Origin: Candidatus Poseidoniaceae archaeon
GTDB taxonomy: Archaea > Thermoplasmatota > Poseidoniia > Poseidoniales > Poseidoniaceae
Reading direction: 5' to 3'
Length of the DNA: 64,000 nt
NCBI GenBank assembly: GCA_949372645.1
Contig: CASIAP010000002.1
Location: 95,115-159,114 of the forward strand
The position numbers and the translations under genes were made by a program. This document shows, one piece after another, positions 28,479-38,048 of the stretch. Under the pieces are notes generated by a model. That model was not told the DNA's origin. It was given only the letters and a program-made list of their open reading frames with translations, and did no database searches. Every line of letters begins with the position of its first letter. Positions within the stretch are counted from its first letter, which is position 1.

Positions 28479-29240
28479 TCAAACCTTCATTTGAGACTGG
28501 CAAGTTGGACACTCAATCATCCCTGAGTACTCTTTTGGAACGTTGAGTTCAGCTTTACATGATCGGCATTTGATATTCGGGTTAGGATCTCCTGAGGAGG
28601 TCTGGTTCAAGATTCTTTCAATTGGTTCAGGCCATCCCTCTTTGAGTGTCGAAAGCAGGAGAGGTAGTGCAACCAAAATCATACAGGTGATTGAAGTCAT
28701 GATCGATGTCATAATCATCTCATCACCCCAGGCAATTGAAACTGGATTGGGTTCCGCACCATGGAAAGCAATACTAAACAGACCTGATATGACAAGAACT
28801 CCGAGCGTAAAATAGACGCCATTACGGTAGCCCCTGTACGTTATCACTCCTCCCATCAAATATCCAATTCCTATTAGAAACGCTACAGGAGAGAGTAACC
28901 AACTTTCAGCACTTCCTCCACCCACCGAAAACACGAGCGACCAAAATAACCGGAAAACAGCATAGATGATGATACAAACTCCAATTCCGTTTGCCAGCTC
29001 ACTTTCATCTTTATCGACATACAATTTCTGTTGTTGTGTCGTGACTTGATGATAGCCTGCGGGAATTTGAAAACCAATGGTAGGTTGTCGGATTTGAGGA
29101 GCTGGTTGGGCAGCTTCGTCTGCTTCCATCAAACGAATCACAACTTCTTCTTTGACACCCGAGACACGTAGTCCACGGTCTTTACACAAACTTTTCAGCT
29201 TCAGGAGTGTCAAGTCATCATAGTTCATGATAAGGGACAT
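28479..29240 (-). CDS. SAP-domain and zinc-ribbon membrane protein
   Basis: 253 residues (or 249 from ATG 29228). The N terminus, LTLLKLKSLCKDRGLRVSGVK, is a SAP-type helix-extended loop-helix, a DNA or RNA binding module. A middle part has four or so hydrophobic helices. The end has a C-x2-C...C-x2-C ribbon (CRSCKAEL, ECPTCQSQ). A SAP domain on a membrane protein is unusual and could tether nucleic acid to the membrane. No closer family is known to me. Confidence 0.65.
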   Translation of the reverse strand: MSLIMNYDDLTLLKLKSLCKDRGLRVSGVKEEVVIRLMEADEAAQPAPQIRQPTIGFQIPAGYHQVTTQQQKLYVDKDESELANGIGVCIIIYAVFRLFWSLVFSVGGGSAESWLLSPVAFLIGIGYLMGGVITYRGYRNGVYFTLGVLVISGLFSIAFHGAEPNPVSIAWGDEMIMTSIMTSITCMILVALPLLLSTLKEGWPEPIERILNQTSSGDPNPNIKCRSCKAELNVPKEYSGMIECPTCQSQMKV

Positions 29241-29276
29241 GAAACAAGAATGATAAAGTTTTAGCCGTCAAAACTT

Positions 29277-32105
29277 TCAAGCTTCGATTTCGAGAGAAGA
29301 ACTTGATTCGGATACAGCTCGAGCCTTTTTGGCATCAACTTGGCGGGCAAGGAAAGAAACGACATCGAGAATTTCAATATCTTCGTAACGCTCATCGCCT
29401 TCAAACTTAAGACATTCAAAGTGCGATACACACTTTGGACAAGAGGTCAACATTGTATCAGCGCCAGTGGCACGGATCTCTTCCATGCGTGTGACACGGA
29501 GAGAACGTGCGTTTTCATTGCATGACATCATACTTGAGACCCCACAGCACATTGCGTCTTCACCGCTGTGTTCCATCTCGACGATTTCCACACCTTCAAC
29601 GCCAGCGATAAGTTGTCTTGGTTCATCATAGACTCCCATTTGGCGTCCAAGACGGCAAGGGTCGTGATAGGTGACGGTTGTTTCCTCTTCGGCTTTGAGG
29701 TTCATGTCAAATCCATTTTCAATCAAGAATTCGGTCGTATGCATGACTTTCACTCCTTCAAGTTCGTAATCACGAGCAAAGGTTCGGAAACATTCAGCGC
29801 ATGAGGATACGAGTGTGTCAATGCCAGATTGTTCAATCTTCTTTTGGTTGTAGGCTTTGAGTTTGTCAAAGACTTCATCGAGACCTTGCCACTTTTGGTC
29901 ATGGCCACAGCATTTCAAGAAATCCCTGCCGAGATACGAAACATCCATTTCCATTTCATCGAATAAAGTAAAGGCCGAAGTTGTAGCATCGCCGAGGTTC
30001 ATGTCACCTTCATTGACGTGTGAGAACACCATCTCTTGATCGAGATAATCGACACATCCAGGATAATATCCAATGTTTGAGGTCAATGGATAATCTTTGA
30101 CAGCAATGAAGTCATCATTTGCGGTTTCTTCTGCTTCAGCAGCAAGAACAGCTTGTAACACAGTGTGCGCAATTTCTGCTTGTGGTCCACCGACAATAAG
30201 CGATCGACGGATATCAACATAGGAGTCATAGTCAACCAGTTGCGGGCAAGCGTTAGTACACGCAGTACACGTCAAGCAGGAATACATCGGTACCCCATCA
30301 TCTTCATTGTTCCAGGAATTGTAAATGATATTGAGTTTGTCTCCACCATTAAACAATCGAACTGGGCAAGCATCGTCGCACAAGTCGCAGCCGTAGCACT
30401 TGTTCATTTCGAATTCATATCCACGTCCCATGGAGCGTAGAACAACAAAGACCATTGCTCCAAAAGTCAAACAAGGAATGAACATTGCATAGGTTAGTTT
30501 TGCATCGAGTGCCTTTGGATTGGTATGGTACGTTGGGTTTTCTGCAGATGAAAAGTGACCCCCACCTATCGCCATTTCTTCAGCATTCGATAGATTGACC
30601 GTCATGCCTGCAAGTGATGCAGGTGCATCTTCGTCCCAGACCAAGAGTGGTTGGAAAGAAGCGATGCCGAACGAAGTTTCAGTTTGGATGCTGTTGTTGA
30701 GTGCAAGAGCTCCACTGGCGACAACCGAATAGGTGTAATCATAGGTTCCAACTGGTAATTCGACCGTAGCGCCAAGACAATTGTCGAATGAAGAAACAGT
30801 TGCCCCATTACTGTTGGTCACTGTTAAACTCGAACTGATCATGGATGCCGTTGAAACATCATTGATTTTACGTTCTGATGAACGGTATTCGCAAATAAGG
30901 TCCGTCGTAATGGTCTCCACGGTTTCATGATGGCCATCCGGGAATAAGGACAAATCTTCAGTGACGGTAAACGAGCCTGTCGAGGTCCATCCTTCACCAC
31001 CATTGAAGGTGGTCGATCCAAATGCAGCATTGATCCCATTGGCAGCATCTTGGTGCCCATTGGCATCATTAAAGTCGGTGAGAATGTAGCGCGATGGTTG
31101 GTAGATTACCCAATCCATCCAAGCGGTTGTAGGGACGATTCCCGATTCACTCCATCCACGATCATCAGTAAATTCATTGGTATCGTGGACATGGAAGTCA
31201 GTCGGTTGAGTGCGCATGGCTTCGAGCTCAGGATAGTAATCATGCGTCAAACCCTTGATGGTCAGTAGTCCACCCTGGTCCCAAAATCCATCATCATATG
31301 TATCCCACGTCGCTACAGTTCCAGCCGTAGAGATCAACAGAGTTCCAATGAGGATTTGTTTTGCATGGCTTGGTTTGAACCCAGCACCCCATGCTTTGAC
31401 TATTAAGCCTCGAGCCAAGAAATAGATACAAATCCAAGCAAGAACGCCCGTCATGACCCACGGTATCGTATTGAATGCGTCAGCAACCCACGGTTCTCGA
31501 GTACCACATAACAAATCGCCATGACTATCAACTTTACAAAAGTCTGAACGATTTTTCGCATATAATTCGAGGAAGATATTGATTGAAAAGACGGAAATAA
31601 ACCAGATGTGGGCGAGATAGACTGCACCAGCCGAAGCAAACCAAGGGTCTTCTACAGGTCGCTTTTCACGTCCGCCGAGGAATGGAGGTAGAGCAAGAAT
31701 GCTGACAGGAATACCTGTGAGTGCTGCTCCCCACCATGCTGCGTTCCAAGGGAAGACTGGCTGGCCGACGATTTCACCGATGAATCCTGTTGGAACAGTA
31801 AATTGTGGGAGATATTCTCCCCAACGCAAGTATCCATAAGAGAAGAGAACATACCAATCAGGGAATACGAATCCAGCTTGTGCATAGGGATCTGCTGCAC
31901 CGTGAAGTGGTGGCGGTATCAACCATGCATAGAACAGAAGAACTGCAGTCATGAATGAAAGCAGTATAGCGTCACGAAGGACTTCATGAGGCCAGAAACC
32001 ATGACCTGTGCGAGTTCGAGTACGCTTACCTTGAACCTCGAGTAATTGCTCTTTTTCTTCCATATAGGACGAAGCCACACGTCCGAAGTTCTCGATTAGT
32101 CCCAT
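29277..32105 (-). CDS. Cytochrome b C-terminal half fused to HdrD-like iron-sulfur reductase
   Basis: 942 residues. Residues 40-260 hold four or so membrane helices with a PDWYVLFSYGYLRW quinol-site-like motif seen in cytochrome b C-terminal/subunit IV proteins. Residues 260-535 are a soluble, likely extracytoplasmic insert. A further helix (539-556) leads to two 4Fe-4S motifs (C570/573/576/580 and C610/613/616/620) and two CCG domains: C684, C732-C733, C769/C772 and C817, C853-C854, C889/C892, as in heterodisulfide reductase subunit D and GlpC. The second CCG set, C-x35-CC-x34-C-x2-C, is close to the HdrB active-site pattern. It is last in the Rieske operon; GGAGG precedes the ATG. The likely role is electron transfer between quinone and a cytoplasmic donor or acceptor, not known. 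Confidence 0.85.
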   Translation of the reverse strand: MGLIENFGRVASSYMEEKEQLLEVQGKRTRTRTGHGFWPHEVLRDAILLSFMTAVLLFYAWLIPPPLHGAADPYAQAGFVFPDWYVLFSYGYLRWGEYLPQFTVPTGFIGEIVGQPVFPWNAAWWGAALTGIPVSILALPPFLGGREKRPVEDPWFASAGAVYLAHIWFISVFSINIFLELYAKNRSDFCKVDSHGDLLCGTREPWVADAFNTIPWVMTGVLAWICIYFLARGLIVKAWGAGFKPSHAKQILIGTLLISTAGTVATWDTYDDGFWDQGGLLTIKGLTHDYYPELEAMRTQPTDFHVHDTNEFTDDRGWSESGIVPTTAWMDWVIYQPSRYILTDFNDANGHQDAANGINAAFGSTTFNGGEGWTSTGSFTVTEDLSLFPDGHHETVETITTDLICEYRSSERKINDVSTASMISSSLTVTNSNGATVSSFDNCLGATVELPVGTYDYTYSVVASGALALNNSIQTETSFGIASFQPLLVWDEDAPASLAGMTVNLSNAEEMAIGGGHFSSAENPTYHTNPKALDAKLTYAMFIPCLTFGAMVFVVLRSMGRGYEFEMNKCYGCDLCDDACPVRLFNGGDKLNIIYNSWNNEDDGVPMYSCLTCTACTNACPQLVDYDSYVDIRRSLIVGGPQAEIAHTVLQAVLAAEAEETANDDFIAVKDYPLTSNIGYYPGCVDYLDQEMVFSHVNEGDMNLGDATTSAFTLFDEMEMDVSYLGRDFLKCCGHDQKWQGLDEVFDKLKAYNQKKIEQSGIDTLVSSCAECFRTFARDYELEGVKVMHTTEFLIENGFDMNLKAEEETTVTYHDPCRLGRQMGVYDEPRQLIAGVEGVEIVEMEHSGEDAMCCGVSSMMSCNENARSLRVTRMEEIRATGADTMLTSCPKCVSHFECLKFEGDERYEDIEILDVVSFLARQVDAKKARAVSESSSSLEIEA

Positions 32106-32122
32106 GTATTATCCTCCAAATA

Positions 32123-32989
32123 TCAATGTGGTTCTGCAATGCCTTGTACCCAGACAATGAATAAGTGAATAATGATTAATGTCGTCACAATCACTGGGAG
32201 AATAAAGACGTGAATGAAATACATTCGAGTCACGGTTCGGGCGGTGAGCGAGGAGCCGCTAAACAGCAATGTCGCTATATACTTCCCAATTAATGGGCTA
32301 GAATTTGCCAAATTGATTCCAATGACTGCAGCACCGTATGCCAAAGAATCCCATGGTAAGAGATAGCCCGAATATCCAAAGACGATGGTCAGTGCCATCA
32401 ATGCAACTCCAATCAACCAGTTGAGCTCACGAGGGTTTCGGTAAGCTCCAGTAAAGTAAACGCGGCACATGTGAAGGAATACACTGGCTACCATGAAGTG
32501 TGTAGCCCAGTGATGAACTGCACGAATGATGTAACCGAATGGAAGTTCAGTCATGATGAATTGCATACTCGCGTATGCTGGTGATGGATCGCCTTCACCA
32601 CCAGGAACGTAGTAAATTCCGAGGACAGTTCCTGTGATGACTAAGATAATGAACGAAAGGAAAGAAATACCTCCGAGACAATACAAAGGATACCAATACC
32701 AAATGATTCGAAGTTTATACTTCTCAGCGTGAGACAATGGCATCTGTCGATGCATGTTGTAATAGGCACCCTTTGACATGTTCCAGTAGTCTTGCAAGCG
32801 GAAACGCGTATCCAGCCAGGAAAAGACCCAGAGGAACAAACGTTCTGCAAAGCCCATTTTACCAGTCGATTCGACTGCACGGAGAATTTCCCTTCGCGGC
32901 ATATCGCTACTCTCTTGGCGAAGTGTTAGCGCGACTAACACGACCACAAAAGCGATGAAAAACCAAAGAATCCAAAACATTGTTGTCAT
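32123..32989 (-). CDS. Cytochrome b N-terminal half, b6 type
   Basis: 288 residues. Two pairs of haem-binding His: AVHHWATHFMVASVFLHMCR (13 residues between) and IHVFILPVIVTTLIIIH (14 between). The 14-residue second spacing is that of cytochrome b6 rather than mitochondrial b. Membrane helices and PWDSLAYGAAVIG follow the family pattern. It binds two b haems and oxidises quinol in a bc-type complex with the Rieske protein. It precedes the fused cytochrome b C-terminal half. GAGGTGAT lies before the start. Confidence 0.92.
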   Translation of the reverse strand: MTTMFWILWFFIAFVVVLVALTLRQESSDMPRREILRAVESTGKMGFAERLFLWVFSWLDTRFRLQDYWNMSKGAYYNMHRQMPLSHAEKYKLRIIWYWYPLYCLGGISFLSFIILVITGTVLGIYYVPGGEGDPSPAYASMQFIMTELPFGYIIRAVHHWATHFMVASVFLHMCRVYFTGAYRNPRELNWLIGVALMALTIVFGYSGYLLPWDSLAYGAAVIGINLANSSPLIGKYIATLLFSGSSLTARTVTRMYFIHVFILPVIVTTLIIIHLFIVWVQGIAEPH

Positions 32990-33000
32990 ACATAATCACC

Positions 33001-33846
33001 TCAGTCACAATATGTGTACCAATCGAGATAGTCTACGATGCCCTCGATAGCATCACCATTCAGAACAATTGGTATAATTGGGAGTCCAACTGGGGCAGGG
33101 CCGCCAGCTTTTTTGATTCCAGCATACTTGAAAGTCGAACCGTTGGATCGGTTACGGTTGGTATTCATCTCAAGCACCGTCGGGTCGAACCGAGATGAGT
33201 GGCAGATACAGAACAGTTTGGTACCACCATCATCTCCACCGCCAGGTGTCCATGAATCTTCTGTAAAAGAGTTTGAGACTAATTGCCAACCCGGGATGCA
33301 GCACAAGTGAGTGCAACGAGCAAAAATCATCACCAAGTTATCGGATGGAAGGAGTCGAGGGTCTGCGTCACTCAAATCTTCAAAATGACCGATGGTCTTT
33401 CCAGTTTCATCAATGCCTTCAGTGAATTGGAATCGAGCTTTACCGTTTGACAAGGGAGTGCTTGCGTATTGGGAGTGGGTGACGTAGGTGACTACAACAG
33501 GGACGCCGTTCCAAATTCCAGCAGCACCTGAGGTTTCGGTATTGGATTTCGCAGCTTCGTCAACAAAGTCTTGGCGTGTCATCATTTGTTCATGCTTAGC
33601 ACCATACCAAGCACTATCTTCTCGGCCTTTCGCCCAGAACTTGACGCCAAGCTCACCTTCGTTTGTTCCACCGGGTGGGAGTAAAATCGAGGCGAAGCCT
33701 AGAACGCCGAGTGAAGCAGCTAGGACTCCTGTTGCAGTGTTAAACCCATAGCGCAAAAATTGGCGACGATTAATTGAGGAGGTTGTACCAACGCCTAAAC
33801 TGTCTTCAGATGAAGGAGCTGGTTTGAGGTCGTATTCACGTGCCAT
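33001..33846 (-). CDS. Rieske iron-sulfur protein
   Basis: 281 residues. N-terminal twin-arginine-like sequence NRRQFLRYGF (26-35) and hydrophobic anchor (38-56) fit Tat-dependent export. The 2Fe-2S ligands are C178, H180 (CTHLCC) and C213, H216 (CICH); C183 and C215 are the likely disulfide partners. This protein accepts electrons from quinol at cytochrome b. Spacing and order with cytochrome b are standard. The segment between the boxes is longer than in short Rieske proteins. GGTGATG serves as ribosome-binding site. Confidence 0.93.
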   Translation of the reverse strand: MAREYDLKPAPSSEDSLGVGTTSSINRRQFLRYGFNTATGVLAASLGVLGFASILLPPGGTNEGELGVKFWAKGREDSAWYGAKHEQMMTRQDFVDEAAKSNTETSGAAGIWNGVPVVVTYVTHSQYASTPLSNGKARFQFTEGIDETGKTIGHFEDLSDADPRLLPSDNLVMIFARCTHLCCIPGWQLVSNSFTEDSWTPGGGDDGGTKLFCICHSSRFDPTVLEMNTNRNRSNGSTFKYAGIKKAGGPAPVGLPIIPIVLNGDAIEGIVDYLDWYTYCD

Positions 33847-33852
33847 AGTTCA

Positions 33853-34296
33853 TCACCACTTGTATTCCTTCCAATCCTTGGTATGTTCCGGAATAAATTT
33901 ATTCATTCCATGCTTGACAATAATCGTGTTCGGCAAGACGAATTTGAGGTAAGTCATGCCCATCAAACAGAGTGTGACAAGCATCATGGCAAGATGGTAG
34001 GCGAGTTGTTGCTGGTCCCAGCCTTGAGCAAGGCCATAGATCATCGAGAAGACCCAATAGCAGGACCAGAACATGCCCCAAGCGAAGAAAATCATGATGA
34101 GATTTGAGGCACCTGAGGGTGCTAATGAGGCGCTGACAATTGTTCCTGATTCAGCCAGATTGAATACGCCATGGTCGATTGCGGATTGCATTTGGTCCTC
34201 GGTTAATGAGGCGTCTTCAAGCGCAACTCGAGCATCTTCAACACTCACTTTTCCACTCGCAACCTTACGCAACAAGGTGGTGATTGTATCGTCCAT
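33853..34296 (-). CDS. Membrane protein of the Rieske/cytochrome b operon
   Basis: 147 residues from ATG 34296, overlapping the TGA of the upstream gene; SD-like GAGGTGA before it. The first 40 residues are soluble and helical, with a VEDARVALEDASLTEDQM stretch. Two hydrophobic helices follow (about 65-85 and 100-118) and a basic C terminus ending KEYKW. No family identified. Position between the CXCH protein and the Rieske gene suggests an accessory subunit. Confidence 0.6.
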   Translation of the reverse strand: MDDTITTLLRKVASGKVSVEDARVALEDASLTEDQMQSAIDHGVFNLAESGTIVSASLAPSGASNLIMIFFAWGMFWSCYWVFSMIYGLAQGWDQQQLAYHLAMMLVTLCLMGMTYLKFVLPNTIIVKHGMNKFIPEHTKDWKEYKW

Positions 34297-35123
34297 CACT
34301 GGTCACCTCTTCGCATCAGTTTGTAGCGTAATCGCAGTTGATTGGTTCGGCCAGAGTAGGAGGTGGAGAATGTATATCGCAGCATGAGTCCTGCAAAGAT
34401 GATGACCAAGATGACTGCTCCAAATCCGAGTAATCCAAGCCAATGAGCTCGAAGTTCAGCGCCCATGTGTTCAAGGTCTACGCCATAAGATTCAGGCTGA
34501 GGTGGGCTTACATTGCCATCACCAGCAAACAGTGTCCGAGTTGAAAGGGCAGAAGTTGAATCGCTTCCTTCTTGCAGAGAGAACAGCAATTGATTCCAAA
34601 GGTCCTCTTCACCGCCACCGTTGTTGAGTTGATCGCCATTAACAGCGTTGCCAGTAATCCAGAAGTTCACGGTTCCAGCTCCAGTTTCGGGTGCTTGCCA
34701 TGTGAATGTCCACTTTCTGTCAGCTTCATCGGCGGTTGATTCTGTGTGCGTGAGGGTTGTGACGTCTTCTTCCCAATTTTGCAATCCATCGCCGGAAAGA
34801 ATGCCGGCGGTAGTGCGCATTGAGAATCCAGCGGTGTAGGTGCCCGTGGCCGGAGGTCCGCCGATAATTTGGAGGGTCATCACATAGGATTCGCCACCAA
34901 TCCAGCCGTATGGGACGTCGTCGAGAATGATTTGAACTGAATTATCGGCGGCGCCGTTGTGACAAAGACAGCCTTCTTTAGCCACGTCGTCTATCGCTTC
35001 TCCAGCATTATCTTGTGCCCCGCCGATGCCTCCGTGGAGCGAAGAAGCCAAACCAGGGACGAAGAGTAAAACCGCAAGTGCGAGTACTACTCCAGAACGT
35101 ATGGAAAATGTGCTGCTGCGCAT
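34296..35123 (-). CDS. Exported protein with CXCH motif, choice-of-anchor V-like
   Basis: 275 residues from ATG 35123, chosen because GGTGAG lies 5 bases before it and a signal peptide (SGVVLALAVLLFVPGLASS) begins there. The mature N terminus has GCLCHNG, a CXCH variant of the haem c CXXCH motif, in a region resembling choice-of-anchor V proteins. A beta-rich domain (about 50-190) and a single C-terminal helix (LLGFGAVILVIIFAGLMLRY) follow. It is first in the operon and may deliver or accept electrons for the Rieske complex. Haem attachment through CXCH is not established. Confidence 0.6.
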   Translation of the reverse strand: MRSSTFSIRSGVVLALAVLLFVPGLASSLHGGIGGAQDNAGEAIDDVAKEGCLCHNGAADNSVQIILDDVPYGWIGGESYVMTLQIIGGPPATGTYTAGFSMRTTAGILSGDGLQNWEEDVTTLTHTESTADEADRKWTFTWQAPETGAGTVNFWITGNAVNGDQLNNGGGEEDLWNQLLFSLQEGSDSTSALSTRTLFAGDGNVSPPQPESYGVDLEHMGAELRAHWLGLLGFGAVILVIIFAGLMLRYTFSTSYSGRTNQLRLRYKLMRRGDQ

Positions 35124-35343
35124 AGACTCACCCAAGTTATTAGAGCCACTCGCAAGTACACCTTAAACATTGTCAGCATAAGTTATACAAAATACCGACG
35201 CAGTTAGCCGTTTCCAAACATTCAAAGGGGTTCTTAAGCCCTTCGGATTCTGTGCGTATATTCCTTTGAATCTAGCCCTTAAACCAATACTTTGAGAGGG
35301 AGACTTCTTGAATGACTGCTTAGAGCCCCTCATGAGGATTCCC

Positions 35344-35637
35344 ATGACGACCCACTTTGAGAACACTTACGAATTAAGTCCTGAGCAACTTGAGCAACTG
35401 GATCAAGCAGAAGAAATGATGCTGCGTAATGACTTGGGCGCTGCAGAACGATTACTTCTGTCAATGGCTGAGAGTGAGCCTGAATGTATCCCTGTACTTT
35501 CCAATCTTGGGCATTTGTACGGTCGACATCTTTCAGAATTTGAAACCGCGATTGAATACTATGACAAAGTGCTTGCACTTGAACCCGATAATGCTTGGGC
35601 CAGGGACGCAAGGCGACGATATTTACGCTATGTCTGA
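35344..35637 (+). CDS. TPR protein
   Basis: 97 residues from ATG 35344 (GAGG is 6 bases before it; upstream ATG 35332 and 35308 are also in frame). Two or three tetratricopeptide-like repeats: LDQAEEMMLRNDLGAAERLL, then FETAIEYYDKVLALEPDNAWA with the conserved A-x-Y and P-x-N-x-x-A. TPRs mediate protein binding. The partner is unknown. The next gene is an FtsZ-family GTPase. Confidence 0.7.
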   Translation: MTTHFENTYELSPEQLEQLDQAEEMMLRNDLGAAERLLLSMAESEPECIPVLSNLGHLYGRHLSEFETAIEYYDKVLALEPDNAWARDARRRYLRYV

Positions 35638-35687
35638 CGAGTTTAACCACTGCCAAAGTTCATTGATGTTCGGCTCAAAGGCCCACC

Positions 35688-36605
35688 ATGGAAGCATCTC
35701 ACATCCTCATCGCAGGAGTTGGTGGATTGGGTTGTTCCTGGGCCAAAGGCGCTCATGCCCGTTGCGATGGTTTTGCAGATATGTGTTTAATTGATGCAGA
35801 TGATTCAAGCTTTGAGCACAGTGAATCGGCCCACCTTTTGCGTTTAGGTCATACGCTTGACCCGATGGGGTGTGCTGCTTTACCACCTTTGGCAGAACAG
35901 CGAATGCGTGGTTATTCAGCCCTTGCACGAACCGTTCTGGAACCGGTCGAATTGGTTCTTTTGTTAGTCGGTCTTGGTGGTGGGACCGGGACGGGTGCTG
36001 CCCATGAGTTCGCACGCCAAGCACGCCAATCTGGTGCTATTGTGGTCGCTGTTGCAGCTTTGCCTTTTGATGTTCAAGAAACCCGTGCCAGCATAGCGGA
36101 AGAAGGTTTACACCGACTCGAGAAAAATGCTCATGTGACGGTTCGACTTTCGTTAGAAAGACTGGCTCGGCAAGCGCGTGAACGAGGCACAGCATGGCAA
36201 ATGGGCGCCGAATGGATTGAAGATTTAGTCGAAGGGTTGGTGCGGACTTTAATGCGCATGGGTCTCATCAATTTAGACCTCATGGATTTGAGGGCAATCG
36301 TCGAGAAAAAAGGCGAAGCGACGATGTTGGTAGGCATCGGTAAACCAGATGATCCGGAAGGAATTCTTGAATCTGCAATGATGGCACCGCTTGCTGAACT
36401 GGATGTGGGGGGCGCTCAAGGTTGTTTGATTCAAGTTGAAGGCGGAATCGGGATGACTATAGGGCAACTGGAAGAAGTTGCCAATATGTTCACAGAAGCT
36501 TTAGATCCAAATGCGCAGGTAATCCTAGGGGCACGTGTAAGCGAAGATCTTGAAGATACAATACGGGTTGTTACTCTTCTTTCCGGTATTCAATCAAAAC
36601 CCTAG
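35688..36605 (+). CDS. FtsZ-family GTPase, divergent
   Basis: 305 residues. Tubulin signature GLGGGTGTGAA at 96-106, nucleotide-binding VGGLGC at the N terminus, and T7 catalytic NLDLMD (195-200). C-terminal half follows the FtsZ fold pattern. FtsZ-family proteins polymerise and drive or position division. It is shorter and more divergent than the usual FtsZ1/FtsZ2, and the N terminus is Cys-rich (C16, C26, C33), so it may be an accessory paralogue (CetZ- or FtsZ3-like) rather than the main divisome protein. It follows a TPR gene by 50 bases. Confidence 0.85.
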   Translation: MEASHILIAGVGGLGCSWAKGAHARCDGFADMCLIDADDSSFEHSESAHLLRLGHTLDPMGCAALPPLAEQRMRGYSALARTVLEPVELVLLLVGLGGGTGTGAAHEFARQARQSGAIVVAVAALPFDVQETRASIAEEGLHRLEKNAHVTVRLSLERLARQARERGTAWQMGAEWIEDLVEGLVRTLMRMGLINLDLMDLRAIVEKKGEATMLVGIGKPDDPEGILESAMMAPLAELDVGGAQGCLIQVEGGIGMTIGQLEEVANMFTEALDPNAQVILGARVSEDLEDTIRVVTLLSGIQSKP

Positions 36606-37964
36606 TCGTTTAGTTCAATGACATCGTTCCATTCAATGTCATCGCCGATCGATGGACCGACTGCTCCATCCCATTGGACATCAATTCCATCGGCCAGAGC
36701 CACGGCTTCTTCTGGAGAGGAGCTCGTTGATTGCTCTGATTCCGTTGAGATTTGGAGTGAGGGTTCAGTTTGCTTAGCGCTCCGGACGGTTTCCACTTCG
36801 AAATCATGCTGGTTAAGAATTCGAATCAAGACACTTCTCTGAATCCAGGTAATGGTCAAAAGTGCGATAATATGTCCGATGACCATCACATAGGTGATGT
36901 CCTCAAAAGCAGTTGCTAGCATGGCGACACTCCCGGCATATGCATAGCCAAAAGAGAGTCCCCAAGGAAGTGCATTTTCCGTTGAAATGAATTTGAACTT
37001 GGTCTTCACTGTTCGCGAAGTGATTGACCAAATCGCCATGAATACAGTGAACATCATCAACAACACCTCTTCGATGAAAACTTCCGTGGTTCCCGGAGAC
37101 ATCACCAGTTGACGCCAAACAGTAAGTAAGTGCCAAGTTACAAACACGTGTGCGAACATTGTCCACCGAGAAGTGAATTTTTTGAGCGCTTTATCTCGAA
37201 GAGCCATTTCACGCAATTTCCAAGTCCAAGCAACGGTTAATCCGTATACGGTAATTGCCAAGATGAAGAATCCAATATTGGAGATAATGGCGTCCATGGC
37301 ATCGACCTTCTTCTCATAAAGAAATTGGAAGGCAATGATTCCGATGACGGACATCGATGAAATCACACTGACTTGAATGGCCGTCATCACCTTTATACTT
37401 CCAGAGGCAATCTTAGATTCAGGTAGTTTTTTTGCTGCAACAGAAGAGGCCCATGAACCGAAAGAGCGGCCTTGAGCAACAGCCCAAAGAACGAACAGTA
37501 TCCCAAGTCCAATTGGGAATGCTGCTGGTAAATCTAGCAGAGATTCTTGGCTAAATACTGCCATGATGAGTAGGCCAATGAACACCGATACAGCCAGCGG
37601 GAATATACAAATTTTGAAACTCGAGAGCGATTCGAGTGACTGTGTTGATGGATTCTGTTGCTTCCGAATCATCAGCGAGGGTAATCCATGATTTGACACG
37701 TTTGTTGGTAGAAAGAATTGCGGTTAGACCATAGCCGAACGAAAGAGAAATGAATCCAAGTGCAGCTAAATCTCCTGCAATTGCAACATTCGCAATCCAA
37801 TAAAGCAAGGTTGAAAGTAAGATGATGAGAGCCAAATGAGGTAGGGTCTTTGGAGAAAGTAAAGTCCGTATTAATCCCAGCAAAGAAGTTTCGTTCGATG
37901 CCAGTTCTAATAGAATGTTGCCATCGTCGATTGCCTCTTCCATTACGCGGCCCACACCCTCCAT
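36602..37964 (-). CDS. Multi-pass membrane protein, frameshifted
   Basis: Two overlapping minus-strand frames (37551-37964 and 36602-37699) read as one protein. The first gives about two helices (LALIILLSTLLYWIANVAI; LAALGFISLSFGYGLTAILS). The second continues with about seven more, from ICIFPLAVSVFIGLLIMAVF, and an acidic Ser-rich tail. Dropping one A from an AAAA run near 37617 joins them in the stretch between. The overlap of about 150 bases is too long for two genes. Product about 450 residues, no family recognised. Interpreted as a sequence error rather than a real break. The tail ends in an acidic repeat (DDIEWNDVIELND). Confidence 0.6.
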
Positions 37965-38048
37965 GGATGGTCCTCGCGTATCTCTTTTTTCAGTCTATGC
38001 ACGGATTTTACGGTCAAAGGTATTGAAGGAGGAGTTCATCCACCCAAC

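Noticed and set aside
37551..37964. A separate 137-residue membrane protein
   Set aside because: It overlaps the next frame by about 150 bases and lacks a sensible C terminus; reads as the N-terminal part of the same protein.
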